The position numbers and the translations under genes were made by a program. Shown in pieces: positions 15,911 through 22,735 of a DNA stretch of 30,268 nt (the first letter of the stretch is position 1; each line of letters opens with the position of its first letter). The stretch comes from an uncultured Prevotella sp. (GTDB taxonomy: Bacteria > Bacteroidota > Bacteroidia > Bacteroidales > Bacteroidaceae): the NCBI GenBank assembly GCA_938028745.1, contig CALIZL010000017.1, positions 1-30,268 of the forward strand, written 5' to 3'. Under the pieces are notes generated by a model, which was not told the DNA's origin, did not search any database, and saw nothing but the letters and a program-made list of their open reading frames with translations.

Positions 15911-17344
15911 ATGAAAGTAAAGTACGCCTGTTTTATAATCTCGATATTCTGCTTGTTATTCTCGTGTTCCGACGACGATTTCACCACATCTTCTTCGGTT
16001 TCGCCCCTCCATTTCTCAACAGATACGGTTGACATGGACACCGTGTTTGCCAATGTGCCCACGTCTACACGTACTTTTTGGGTGTACAATCGTTCTGGTG
16101 CCAACGTGCGACTGTCTAGCGTACGCTTGGCTGGCGGCAATCAGCAAGGCTATCGGGTGAATGTGGATGGTACATACCTAAGTGCTGAATCGGGATTTCA
16201 AACGAATAATTTAGAGGTACGCAAGAACGATAGTATCCGAGTTTTTGTTGAGTTGACATCTCCAAAGGCAACGTCGGAAGGATTGGAACTGATAGAAGAC
16301 AAATTGGTTTTTAGTCAGCTTGGCGGCATGGAACAACGCGTACTACTTCGTGCGCGTAGCTGGAAAGCGCGTTCGGTGAAGAACCTTCGCATACGGCGCG
16401 ACACTACATTAACAGGCGAAACACCCATCATTGTTTATGGAAAGATACAAGTTGACAGTGCTGCAACACTAACCTTAGCCCCAGGAACGATGCTGTTTTT
16501 TCACGATAAGGCGGGAATTGACGTGTATGGACGGCTGCTGGTTAAGGGAACGGCAGAGGCTAACGTGGTGTTGCGCGGCGACAGATTGGACAAGATGTTC
16601 AGCTATTTGCCTTACGACCGCGTGAGTGGGCAGTGGGCAGGCGTGCATGTCTACGAACATTCGTATGGCAACGAGTTTGAAAACATGGACCTTCATAGCT
16701 CTTTCGATGGTTTGCGAGTAGACTCGTCGGATGTTTCTAAAACGAAATTAACTATGAAAGCCGTGACAATACACAACTGTCAAGGCTTTGGCGTGCTGGC
16801 AGACAATAGCCAGATAGAGATGCAAAACTGCCAAATATCCAACACGCAGAACGATTGTGTGCGCATTAACGGCGGAAAAGTATCGCTAACGCATTGCACT
16901 TTGGCCCAGTTTTACCCTTTTGGAGCCAACCGGGGCGCAGCTTTGTGGGTAACGTTCAACAAGTATCCGCTGACAAGCTTGGTGGTACAGAACAGCCTTT
17001 TAACGGGTTATGCCAACGATATATTGATGTTGGGAAAGGAAGAAAAAGACAAAGGACTGCTGATGACGTTTAGAGACAATCGTATCAGGATGCCCAAATT
17101 GGAAGTGCCCTACACGAATGCGAAGTTTGAGAACGTAACTTACGAGAACGCTACCGATACAACCCAATCGCCCCGTAACACGTTTGCGGTGTTCGACGAG
17201 AAGAACCTTTATTACGATTTCAGATTGAAGAAGGGTAGTGGCGCGATAGGCGCGGCTAACCCATTGTGGGCATTGCCTACCGACAGAAAGGGGGTGGCGC
17301 GCGATGCCAAGCCCGACTTAGGAGCGTACGAATATAAGGAATAA
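15911..17344 (+). CDS. Lipoprotein with right-handed beta-helix domain
   Basis: 477 aa from MKVKYACFIISIFCLLFSC, a lipoprotein signal with lipobox L-F-S-C (Cys20). An upstream in-frame start at 15827 would bury the signal behind 28 residues and is rejected. Acidic residues follow the cysteine (SDDD), common in Bacteroidetes surface lipoproteins. The first third looks like a beta-sandwich; residues from about 200 contain short repeating strands with I-x-N-C-x-G-x-G and L-x-x-S-x-F-x-G patterns, as in parallel beta-helix proteins of the pectate-lyase type. No catalytic residues can be assigned. Likely cell-surface or periplasmic. Confidence 0.85.
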   Translation: MKVKYACFIISIFCLLFSCSDDDFTTSSSVSPLHFSTDTVDMDTVFANVPTSTRTFWVYNRSGANVRLSSVRLAGGNQQGYRVNVDGTYLSAESGFQTNNLEVRKNDSIRVFVELTSPKATSEGLELIEDKLVFSQLGGMEQRVLLRARSWKARSVKNLRIRRDTTLTGETPIIVYGKIQVDSAATLTLAPGTMLFFHDKAGIDVYGRLLVKGTAEANVVLRGDRLDKMFSYLPYDRVSGQWAGVHVYEHSYGNEFENMDLHSSFDGLRVDSSDVSKTKLTMKAVTIHNCQGFGVLADNSQIEMQNCQISNTQNDCVRINGGKVSLTHCTLAQFYPFGANRGAALWVTFNKYPLTSLVVQNSLLTGYANDILMLGKEEKDKGLLMTFRDNRIRMPKLEVPYTNAKFENVTYENATDTTQSPRNTFAVFDEKNLYYDFRLKKGSGAIGAANPLWALPTDRKGVARDAKPDLGAYEYKE

Positions 17345-17368
17345 GCATTAGAAGACAATATATATATT

Positions 17369-17851
17369 ATGAGAACAATAGGCCTTAACATTCGCGTTCG
17401 CGAATTTGCATTCGAGGAGATGAACGAGGCAGATCGCCATTTGCTGGAACAAGCCAAGCTGGCAACCAACAATGCCTACGCCAATTATTCAAAGTTTTAT
17501 GTGGGTGCGGCCCTTTTGTTAGCCGATGGCAGCGTGGTAATAGGCGCCAACCAAGAGAATGCGGCCTTTCCGTCGGGATTATGCGCCGAACGTTCGGCCA
17601 TCTTTGCAGCCCAATCGCAACGTCCAGAGCAAGCCATCGTTGCTATGGCTGTGGCAGCACGCAACGAAAAGGGGTTCCTCTCACAGCCAATAACGCCTTG
17701 CGGTGCGTGTAGGCAAGTGGTGTTAGAAATGGAAGACCGATATAAGCAACCTGTCCGTATTCTTCTCTATGGCGAAAGCCGCATTTTTGAGCTTTCTTCA
17801 ATCAAAGACTTGCTCCCGCTTTCGTTTGTGGACGCACACATGCACGACTAG
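17369..17851 (+). CDS. cdd: Cytidine deaminase
   Basis: 160 aa, homotetrameric-type length. Zinc site: Cys72-Ala-Glu74 and Pro-Cys111-Gly-Ala-Cys114; Glu74 is the proton shuttle. YVGAALLLADG and GANQENAAFPSGLCAER are also family signatures. It deaminates cytidine and deoxycytidine to (deoxy)uridine in pyrimidine salvage. The N-terminus is slightly long. It follows the lipoprotein after 24 AT-rich bases and may be cotranscribed. An 11-base sequence CATTAGAAGAC occurs just before and just after the gene. Confidence 0.95.
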   Translation: MRTIGLNIRVREFAFEEMNEADRHLLEQAKLATNNAYANYSKFYVGAALLLADGSVVIGANQENAAFPSGLCAERSAIFAAQSQRPEQAIVAMAVAARNEKGFLSQPITPCGACRQVVLEMEDRYKQPVRILLYGESRIFELSSIKDLLPLSFVDAHMHD

Positions 17852-18027
17852 ACGTTCATTAGAAGACGGTAAAATGTCTAGTAGATGGGTAAAATTGCTT
17901 AAATAAGGCGTATTGAGCTCTTTTTTAACTATTCTGTAAGTTATTGATATACAATGATATAAAGAAAAGTTACAAATTTAGTTGAAAAATAATGCTAAAA
18001 AATGATACGTCGTATTGGAAAAATGCT
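17852..18027. other. AT-rich intergenic region after cdd
   Basis: No gene or convincing terminator is seen. A GAGCTC followed by six T residues near 17917 is only a weak candidate terminator for cdd. The right end leads into the promoter of the small lipoprotein. Confidence 0.4.
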
Positions 18028-18035
18028 TACCTTTG
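18028..18035 (+). promoter_or_regulatory. -7 element of the QDSTAA lipoprotein gene
   Basis: TACCTTTG, perfect TAnnTTTG, 52 bases before the ATG at 18087; start of transcription expected near 18042. No TTTG at 20 bases upstream. The surrounding GCTTACCTTTGCA is identical to that of the strong promoter at 30069-30076. Confidence 0.6.
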
Positions 18036-18086
18036 CAATGTTTTAATAAACAAATGATTGTTTTACAGATTTAAAAAGCAAAGAAA

Positions 18087-18266
18087 ATGAAAAAATTAGT
18101 TTTGGCTTTCGTAGCTATCGCAGCTGTATCTTTCGCATCTTGCAACGATAAGAAGAACGCTCCTGCTGCTAACGCAGACAGCACTCTTCAAGACAGCACC
18201 GCTGCTCAAGACAGCACTGCCGCTCAAGACAGCACCGCTGCTCAAGACTCAACTGCACACATGTAA
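18087..18266 (+). CDS. Small lipoprotein with QDSTAA repeats
   Basis: 59 aa. Lys-rich start and hydrophobic stretch MKKLVLAFVAIAAVSFASC with lipobox F-A-S-C (Cys19). The mature part is low-complexity: NDKKNAPAANADSTL, then four six-residue units QDSTAA, QDSTAA, QDSTAA, QDSTAH. At the DNA level the units are four 18-bp tandem repeats at 18189-18260, so copy number may vary between strains. An AAAGAAAA run precedes the ATG, a good promoter lies upstream and a perfect terminator follows, so it is a monocistronic, probably well expressed gene. Function unknown; an abundant envelope spacer or surface lipoprotein is plausible. Confidence 0.88.
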   Translation: MKKLVLAFVAIAAVSFASCNDKKNAPAANADSTLQDSTAAQDSTAAQDSTAAQDSTAHM

Positions 18267-18294
18267 TTTCTACGTAAAGTGAAATGAGAGAACG

Positions 18295-18321
18295 GGCGCA
18301 CCATCTGGTGCGCCTTTTTTT
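18295..18321 (+). terminator. Intrinsic terminator of the QDSTAA lipoprotein gene
   Basis: GGCGCACC, loop ATCT, GGTGCGCC, then seven T residues. A perfect 8-bp GC-rich stem with a T-run, 28 bases after the stop codon. Confidence 0.92.
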
Positions 18322-18734
18322 GTGTTGTTATCTTATTTTCCTCATCTCAGACATTACTACCTATTGTAAATCTCTTCCCCACGAACTTTTCACTTATATG
18401 TAATTTTGCAGGTTGTGATATGGCATAACGCCGTTTAGCTGGTGTCGGCGCAAGGTTGTGGGGCTATACATAAATCTTTGAACGGATAAACATGAAGAGC
18501 CTTATATCCGCAACTCCACTCAAAGTCGCTCTGAAAGCTTTTATTTTTGACTTATAGATTAAAGGTGTAAGTTCACGAGTTCATGCGTTTTAAGGTTATA
18601 CAAATGAGTGATTTTGTCCAGGAAACTGCCGTTTTGAACTAAGCCAAGAAGTAAATAAACACCTTTTGTGTCAGATATTACGTTGCGGTTAGCGCATACA
18701 AGCAGTGAAATCGTCTTGACTTTTGACGTTTATA
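18322..18734. other. Gene-poor stretch with a possible short transcript
   Basis: A -7-like TAATTTTG lies at 18411-18418, with TTTT 20 bases upstream, predicting a start near 18425. A 21-codon ORF (18492-18557, MKSLISATPLKVALKAFIFDL) follows, hydrophobic with three lysines, but nothing proves it is translated. No clear terminator. TCGTCTTGACTTTT at 18711-18724 has its exact reverse complement at 20131-20144. Otherwise no feature is visible. Confidence 0.35.
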
Positions 18735-18934
18735 TAAACCCCAATCGATCGTTAGACCGCTTACCTACTATGTTAGGTTGTTTCCATCGCTTCCTGTTCA
18801 TCTTTCGTTTGCTTGTCGGCATCTTGCCTGTCTTATTCTCTTGACGTAGCGAGCTACGTCAAGAGAACAAGGTAGACGATATGCTCAACAATACACAAAA
18901 TCTGCACAGACTCTAACGACCGATTTGGAATAAA
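18735..18934. mobile_element. MITE-like hairpin element, copy 2
   Basis: About 200 bp, same orientation as copy 1 at 5691-5892 and mostly identical in sequence (for example CTTTCGTTTGCTTGTCGGCA and ATGCTCAACAATACACAAAA occur in both). Left end AAACCCCAATCGATCGTTAG, right end CTAACGACCGATTTGG, inverted to each other. The central hairpin is perfect here: TTCTCTTGACGTAG, loop CGAG, CTACGTCAAGAGAA (14-bp stem), whereas copy 1 has a shorter central stem. Some changes keep pairing, which hints at selection or gene conversion for structure. No ORF. Confidence 0.78.
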
Positions 18935-18949
18935 TTGAGAGAGGTTCAT

Positions 18950-18957
18950 TATCTTTG
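18950..18957 (+). promoter_or_regulatory. -7 element at the right edge of MITE copy 2
   Basis: TATCTTTG, perfect TAnnTTTG. A TTTG belonging to the element's right end (18924-18927) is 22 bases upstream, slightly longer than the ideal 20. Transcription should start near 18964 and could run to the terminator at 19131-19161, a transcript of about 200 bases. Confidence 0.5.
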
Positions 18958-18963
18958 TGTTGT

Positions 18964-19161
18964 AAAAAGCGGATAAACATCATGCTCATGTACGAAGTGC
19001 CAGATGAAGATACGATGAAACATGAAATTATTCTCATTTGTCTGTGGTAAAACGTGGCTATGACTCAATATATAATCAGGTGGAAGTTGTTCAATGCAGT
19101 CTCCACAATCTGAAAATCGCATGTCAATGAGGGTGTGTCATATTAGGCACACCCTTTTTTT
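18964..19161 (+). ncRNA. Candidate small RNA or small-peptide transcript
   Basis: Defined only by a -7 element (18950-18957) and a perfect terminator (19131-19161). Inside are two short frames, 18982-19050 (22 aa, MLMYEVPDEDTMKHEIILIC and two more residues) and 19060-19113 (17 aa, MTQYIIRWKLFNAVSTI). The first has a plausible start with purines upstream (AAAAAGCGGATAAACATC). It could be a regulatory RNA, a small peptide gene or the remnant of a longer gene. No family recognised. Confidence 0.35.
19131..19161 (+). terminator. Intrinsic terminator
   Basis: GGGTGTG at 19131-19137 pairs with CACACCC at 19148-19154 around a 10-base loop, followed by seven T residues. No recognised gene lies immediately upstream, which is the main argument for a small transcript ending here. 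Confidence 0.85.
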
Positions 19162-19329
19162 ATCTTTCTCTATGGCGGCTTACTTCCGCCTTTCTGCGAT
19201 GCTGTTGCCGTTGGCTGTGAACAGCATGCACTGCAATTGCTCGCACTGGCCGTTGCAACCCGCATTTTTTTGCGTGTCGTTACCATGCGTGTTTATGCGG
19301 AACAATTATTCTTTTTGTCTATTTCTAGA

Positions 19330-19965
19330 AATAAATTTAACATTAAAAGAGCCCTTTCTGCGCACCAATCGCTCACCTTGCTGCAAAAAATCGATTCTCG
19401 CGAAGGTTTGTTTAGATGCAAAAAGGGGTAGCAAGTGAATGTTGGCAAAATGAATATTTATTTGAAAAGGCCGCCATTTGCACCTCTTTTAGTGCTGTTT
19501 GGTGCAAAATGGAGTGCGTTTTGGTGCTAAATGGGTTGCATTTTGGTGCTAAATAGCGTGCGTTTTGGTGCTAAATGCAAGGTGTTTTGGTGCTAAATGC
19601 AAGGTGTTTTGGTGCTAAATGCAGTGCATTTTGGTGCTAAACGCAAGGCAAAGTGCTGCTAAAAGCGAGGCAGAAAGCATAAATATCCACAGGAATTGTA
19701 TAAACAAAACCTTTAAGAACCATGAAACACATGGTTGAAAAGGGCAAAATAGCCGTTAAAAAGTGGGGTTTTAGGCGCAAAAAGTGGATAATTGCAGTTC
19801 AAAAATCATGGGTTGGAAACCAAACTAGAAAGGCAAAATGGTGCAAAATGCAGGTTTTAGGCTTAAAAATAGACAGACCACAAGGCATGATTGGGTAGAA
19901 ATAGTAGGTTTTTACCTGCTTTTTAACTAATATTTTCGCTAGAACTGAACGAGAGTTTGAATGTT
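19330..19965 (+). repeat. Long non-coding repeat element, right copy
   Basis: Diverged inverted partner of 6150-6755. Blocks shared after reverse-complementing include AAAATCGATTCTCGCGAAGG (19387-19406), AAAGCATAAATATCCA, CCATGAAACACATG, CAAACTAGAAAGGC, GTGCAAAATGCAGG and TTTTCGCTAGAAC. It contains the regular 22-bp array at 19510-19663. It runs towards the TonB-receptor gene and is followed by GTTGGTTAGTTGGTTAGTT low-complexity sequence to about 20060. No convincing ORF in either strand. Unknown function; dispersed intergenic repeat. Confidence 0.8.
19510..19663 (+). repeat. 22-bp tandem array, seven units
   Basis: Seven head-to-tail 22-bp units starting at 19510, 19532, 19554, 19576, 19598, 19620 and 19642. 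The 13-base core TTTTGGTGCTAAA is invariant in units 1-6; the first nine bases vary (TGGAGTGCG, TGGGTTGCA, TAGCGTGCG, TGCAAGGTG twice, TGCAGTGCA). Unit 7 has a changed core. 22 bp is close to two helical turns, so the cores would face the same side of the DNA. There are no spacers of CRISPR length. The left element has only a degenerate counterpart. Confidence 0.9.
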
Positions 19966-20194
19966 GTTGTAAAATAATAAGTAATATTTTAAGGTTTCTG
20001 GTTGATGATTTGATGAGTTGGTTAGTTGGTTAGTTCGTGAGTTTATGTCTTCGCGAGTAGTTGGTATTTCGTGTGATTTCAATCCTGTGAGTTGCCTTAT
20101 TCTGCACTCCTCTCAATTTTGAGAAATAGTAAAAGTCAAGACGACTTCTCCCTCAAATATGCAATTTTTCTGGCCACATTGCGTTATACTTGCG

Positions 20195-22576
20195 ATGAAC
20201 CGTTACGTTATATTGATTTGTGCGACTTTCATGTCGCTGTTGTCTACGAGCCTGAACGCCCAAACGTTTACTTTGCAAGGGCGTGTCACCGACGAGAAAA
20301 TGTCGCCCATTGAGCTAGCCACTGTCTCGGTGTTGAGCCAGGGCAAAGTGACTCTTACCTCCTTGAAAGGCGAGTTTAGCCTTACTTTGCACTCGGCCGA
20401 CTCGGTGGTGGTGAAGTTCTCCATGATTGGCTATAAAACCAAAACACGCGTTTTGAGAAACCCACGCGGCAAACAGACGCTACAAGTGGTGCTACACGAA
20501 GGCGACAACACGTTGGGCGAGGTGAGCATTACCGAGATGCGCCGACAGACAGGACAAACACAAGAGCTGAAAAAGGATGCAAACAAGCTTGCCCCAACTG
20601 CTAGCGGCAATGCCGTGGAAGAGTTGATACAAGCACAAGCAGGCGTATCAACGCATAACGAGCTTTCTTCACAATATAATGTTCGTGGAGGAGCGTTCGA
20701 CGAAAACAGCGTATATATTAATAATGTAGAGGTTTATCGCCCGTTCTTGGTGCGCAGCGGACAACAAGAAGGCCTATCGGTTATCAACCCCGACTTGGTG
20801 GAAAAGATTGGATTTTCAACGGGAGGCTACGCTGCTAAGTACGGCGACAAAATGTCGTCGGCATTGGATATTACCTACAAACGCCCCACACGGTTTGAAG
20901 GTTCCTTGTCGTTGAGCCTGCTAGGAGGGTCGGCTTACGTGGCATTAGGCAGTAAAACGTTTTCGTGGAGTAATGCCGTGAGATACAAAACAACCAAATA
21001 TCTGCTTGGTTCGCTTGAAACAAAGGGCGAGTATAGTCCCAATTTCTTAGACTATCAAACCTATTTGAGCTATATTCCCAATAAGCGATGGCAGATAGAT
21101 TTCATAGGCAACATATCCAACAACCAATTTAACTTTACGCCAGCCGACCGCGAAACCAAGTTCGGCACGATGCAAAACGTGCGCTCGTTCAAGGTTTATT
21201 TTGATGGGCAAGAGAAAGACTTGTTTCGCACTTACTTCGGTTCGTTAAGTATCAAACGCAACTTTGGCGATGCCACATCGCTCGCTTTGGTTGCCTCGGC
21301 CTTCCAAACCAAAGAGAAAGAAACCTACGACATACAAGGACAATATTGGTTAACGCAGACCGAAACGAGCGAAAACCTTGGCGTGGGAACGTATTTTCAG
21401 CATGCACGCAACTTTTTGCAGGCTCGAGTAACAAGCTTAAAGTTGGTGTTTGCCCACAAGTCGAAACAGCATGAGGTGGAAAGCGGCGTGACATTAAAGC
21501 GCGAACACATCGAGGAACGCAGTCATGAGTACGAAATGCGCGATTCTAGCGGATATAGCATACCACACACGGGCACCGACTTACACCTTATTTATTCGCT
21601 TAGGGCAAGAAATCAGCTCGATGCAAGCAGAGTAGAGGCCTACGCACAAGACACTTATCGCTTTGGAGGCAAAAACGAGAACACACGTTATACCCTTAAC
21701 TATGGCATCAGGATGAGCCATTGGGGTTTTAATAAGGAAACAATCGTCAGTCCGCGCGTGTCTTTGGGCATCGTTCCTGCCTTTAACACCAATCTCACAT
21801 TGCGTTTTGCGGCAGGTCTCTATTATCAAGCCCCATTCTTTAAGGAACTGCGCGACACCTCGACCGTGAACAACGAGACACGCGTAACCCTCAATAAAAA
21901 GATAAAAAGCCAGCGTTCGCTGCATCTCATTGCAGGTGTGGACTATCGGTTTAACGTCTCTGGACGTCCTTTTAAGCTTACGGGCGAATTGTATTATAAG
22001 GCATTGGGCAACCTTGTTCCTTACAGCGTGAACAATGTGAAGGTGGTTTATTATGGCGATAACCTGAGCAACGGACATGCGGCAGGTATCGATTTAAAAC
22101 TCTATGGCGAGTTTGTACCAGGCACCGACTCGTGGATTAGTCTCTCGTTGATGAATACGCGCATGACACTCAACGGAAAATCGTTGCCACTTCCAACCGA
22201 CCAACGCTACTCGGTAAATATGTTTTTCACCGACTATTTTCCTGGAACCGACCGTTGGAAGATGTCCTTGAAGTTGGCTTTTGCCGATGGTCTGCCGTTT
22301 TCTGCACCTCATAGGCAATTGGAAAGCCACTCGTTTAGGGCACCAGCCTATAAGCGAGCCGACATCGGTATGAGTTATCGCCTGCTGAACAACGAGCGAA
22401 GAGAAAAGAAGTCGCCCTTTAAGAACATTTGGTTGGGGGTGGATTGCCTAAACCTCTTTGGCATAAACAACGTAAACAGCTACTTCTGGATTACCGATGT
22501 AACCAACCAACAGTATGCCGTACCTAATTATCTTACTGGTAGGTTGATAAATGTGCGTGCGCTTTTCGAGTTCTAA
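20195..22576 (+). CDS. TonB-dependent outer-membrane receptor
   Basis: 793 aa from MNRYVILICATFMSLLSTSL; an ATG 36 bases upstream would put charged and polar residues before the signal and is less likely. Signal peptide 1-22 (…LNA), then a carboxypeptidase-regulatory-like domain (about 24-105: LQGRVTDEKMSPIELATVSV), a plug domain (about 125-235: VEELIQAQAGVSTHNELSSQ, YNVRGGAFDENSVYINNVEV) and a 22-strand barrel ending in the aromatic residue of VRALFEF. It lacks the SusC size (about 1000 aa) and no SusD gene follows, so it is more like a siderophore/cofactor-type or orphan receptor. Substrate unknown. The long repeat element occupies its upstream region. Confidence 0.93.
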   Translation: MNRYVILICATFMSLLSTSLNAQTFTLQGRVTDEKMSPIELATVSVLSQGKVTLTSLKGEFSLTLHSADSVVVKFSMIGYKTKTRVLRNPRGKQTLQVVLHEGDNTLGEVSITEMRRQTGQTQELKKDANKLAPTASGNAVEELIQAQAGVSTHNELSSQYNVRGGAFDENSVYINNVEVYRPFLVRSGQQEGLSVINPDLVEKIGFSTGGYAAKYGDKMSSALDITYKRPTRFEGSLSLSLLGGSAYVALGSKTFSWSNAVRYKTTKYLLGSLETKGEYSPNFLDYQTYLSYIPNKRWQIDFIGNISNNQFNFTPADRETKFGTMQNVRSFKVYFDGQEKDLFRTYFGSLSIKRNFGDATSLALVASAFQTKEKETYDIQGQYWLTQTETSENLGVGTYFQHARNFLQARVTSLKLVFAHKSKQHEVESGVTLKREHIEERSHEYEMRDSSGYSIPHTGTDLHLIYSLRARNQLDASRVEAYAQDTYRFGGKNENTRYTLNYGIRMSHWGFNKETIVSPRVSLGIVPAFNTNLTLRFAAGLYYQAPFFKELRDTSTVNNETRVTLNKKIKSQRSLHLIAGVDYRFNVSGRPFKLTGELYYKALGNLVPYSVNNVKVVYYGDNLSNGHAAGIDLKLYGEFVPGTDSWISLSLMNTRMTLNGKSLPLPTDQRYSVNMFFTDYFPGTDRWKMSLKLAFADGLPFSAPHRQLESHSFRAPAYKRADIGMSYRLLNNERREKKSPFKNIWLGVDCLNLFGINNVNSYFWITDVTNQQYAVPNYLTGRLINVRALFEF

Positions 22577-22689
22577 TGCGGCATCAGAAAACTACGAATG
22601 CTTGTCCGACAAGCAGAAAAATATACTCGGCAAAACATGTAAAGGACAACAAAAGGGGCATAAAATTAGATTATTACGTTCCTTTTGTC

Positions 22690-22697
22690 TAACTTTG
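22690..22697 (+). promoter_or_regulatory. Promoter of the carboxyltransferase operon
   Basis: TAACTTTG at 22690-22697, perfect TAnnTTTG; TTAG at 22666-22669 is exactly 20 bases upstream, one mismatch to TTTG. Expected start near 22704, about 32 bases before the ATG at 22736. Confidence 0.65.
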
Positions 22698-22735
22698 CAG
22701 ATATTTTTGAGAATAAGGAAACAATTAAATAACTT

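Noticed and set aside
17346..17867. 11-base direct repeat CATTAGAAGAC flanking cdd as a target-site duplication
   Set aside because: No mobile-element ends or transposase; the match is short and likely chance.
19094..19438. 114-codon plus ORF across the terminator at 19131-19161
   Set aside because: It runs through an intrinsic terminator and into the non-coding repeat; composition is unlike the real genes here.
19510..19663. Possible CRISPR array
   Set aside because: The variable parts are only 9 bases and the conserved parts 13; there are no 25-40-base spacers and no cas genes.
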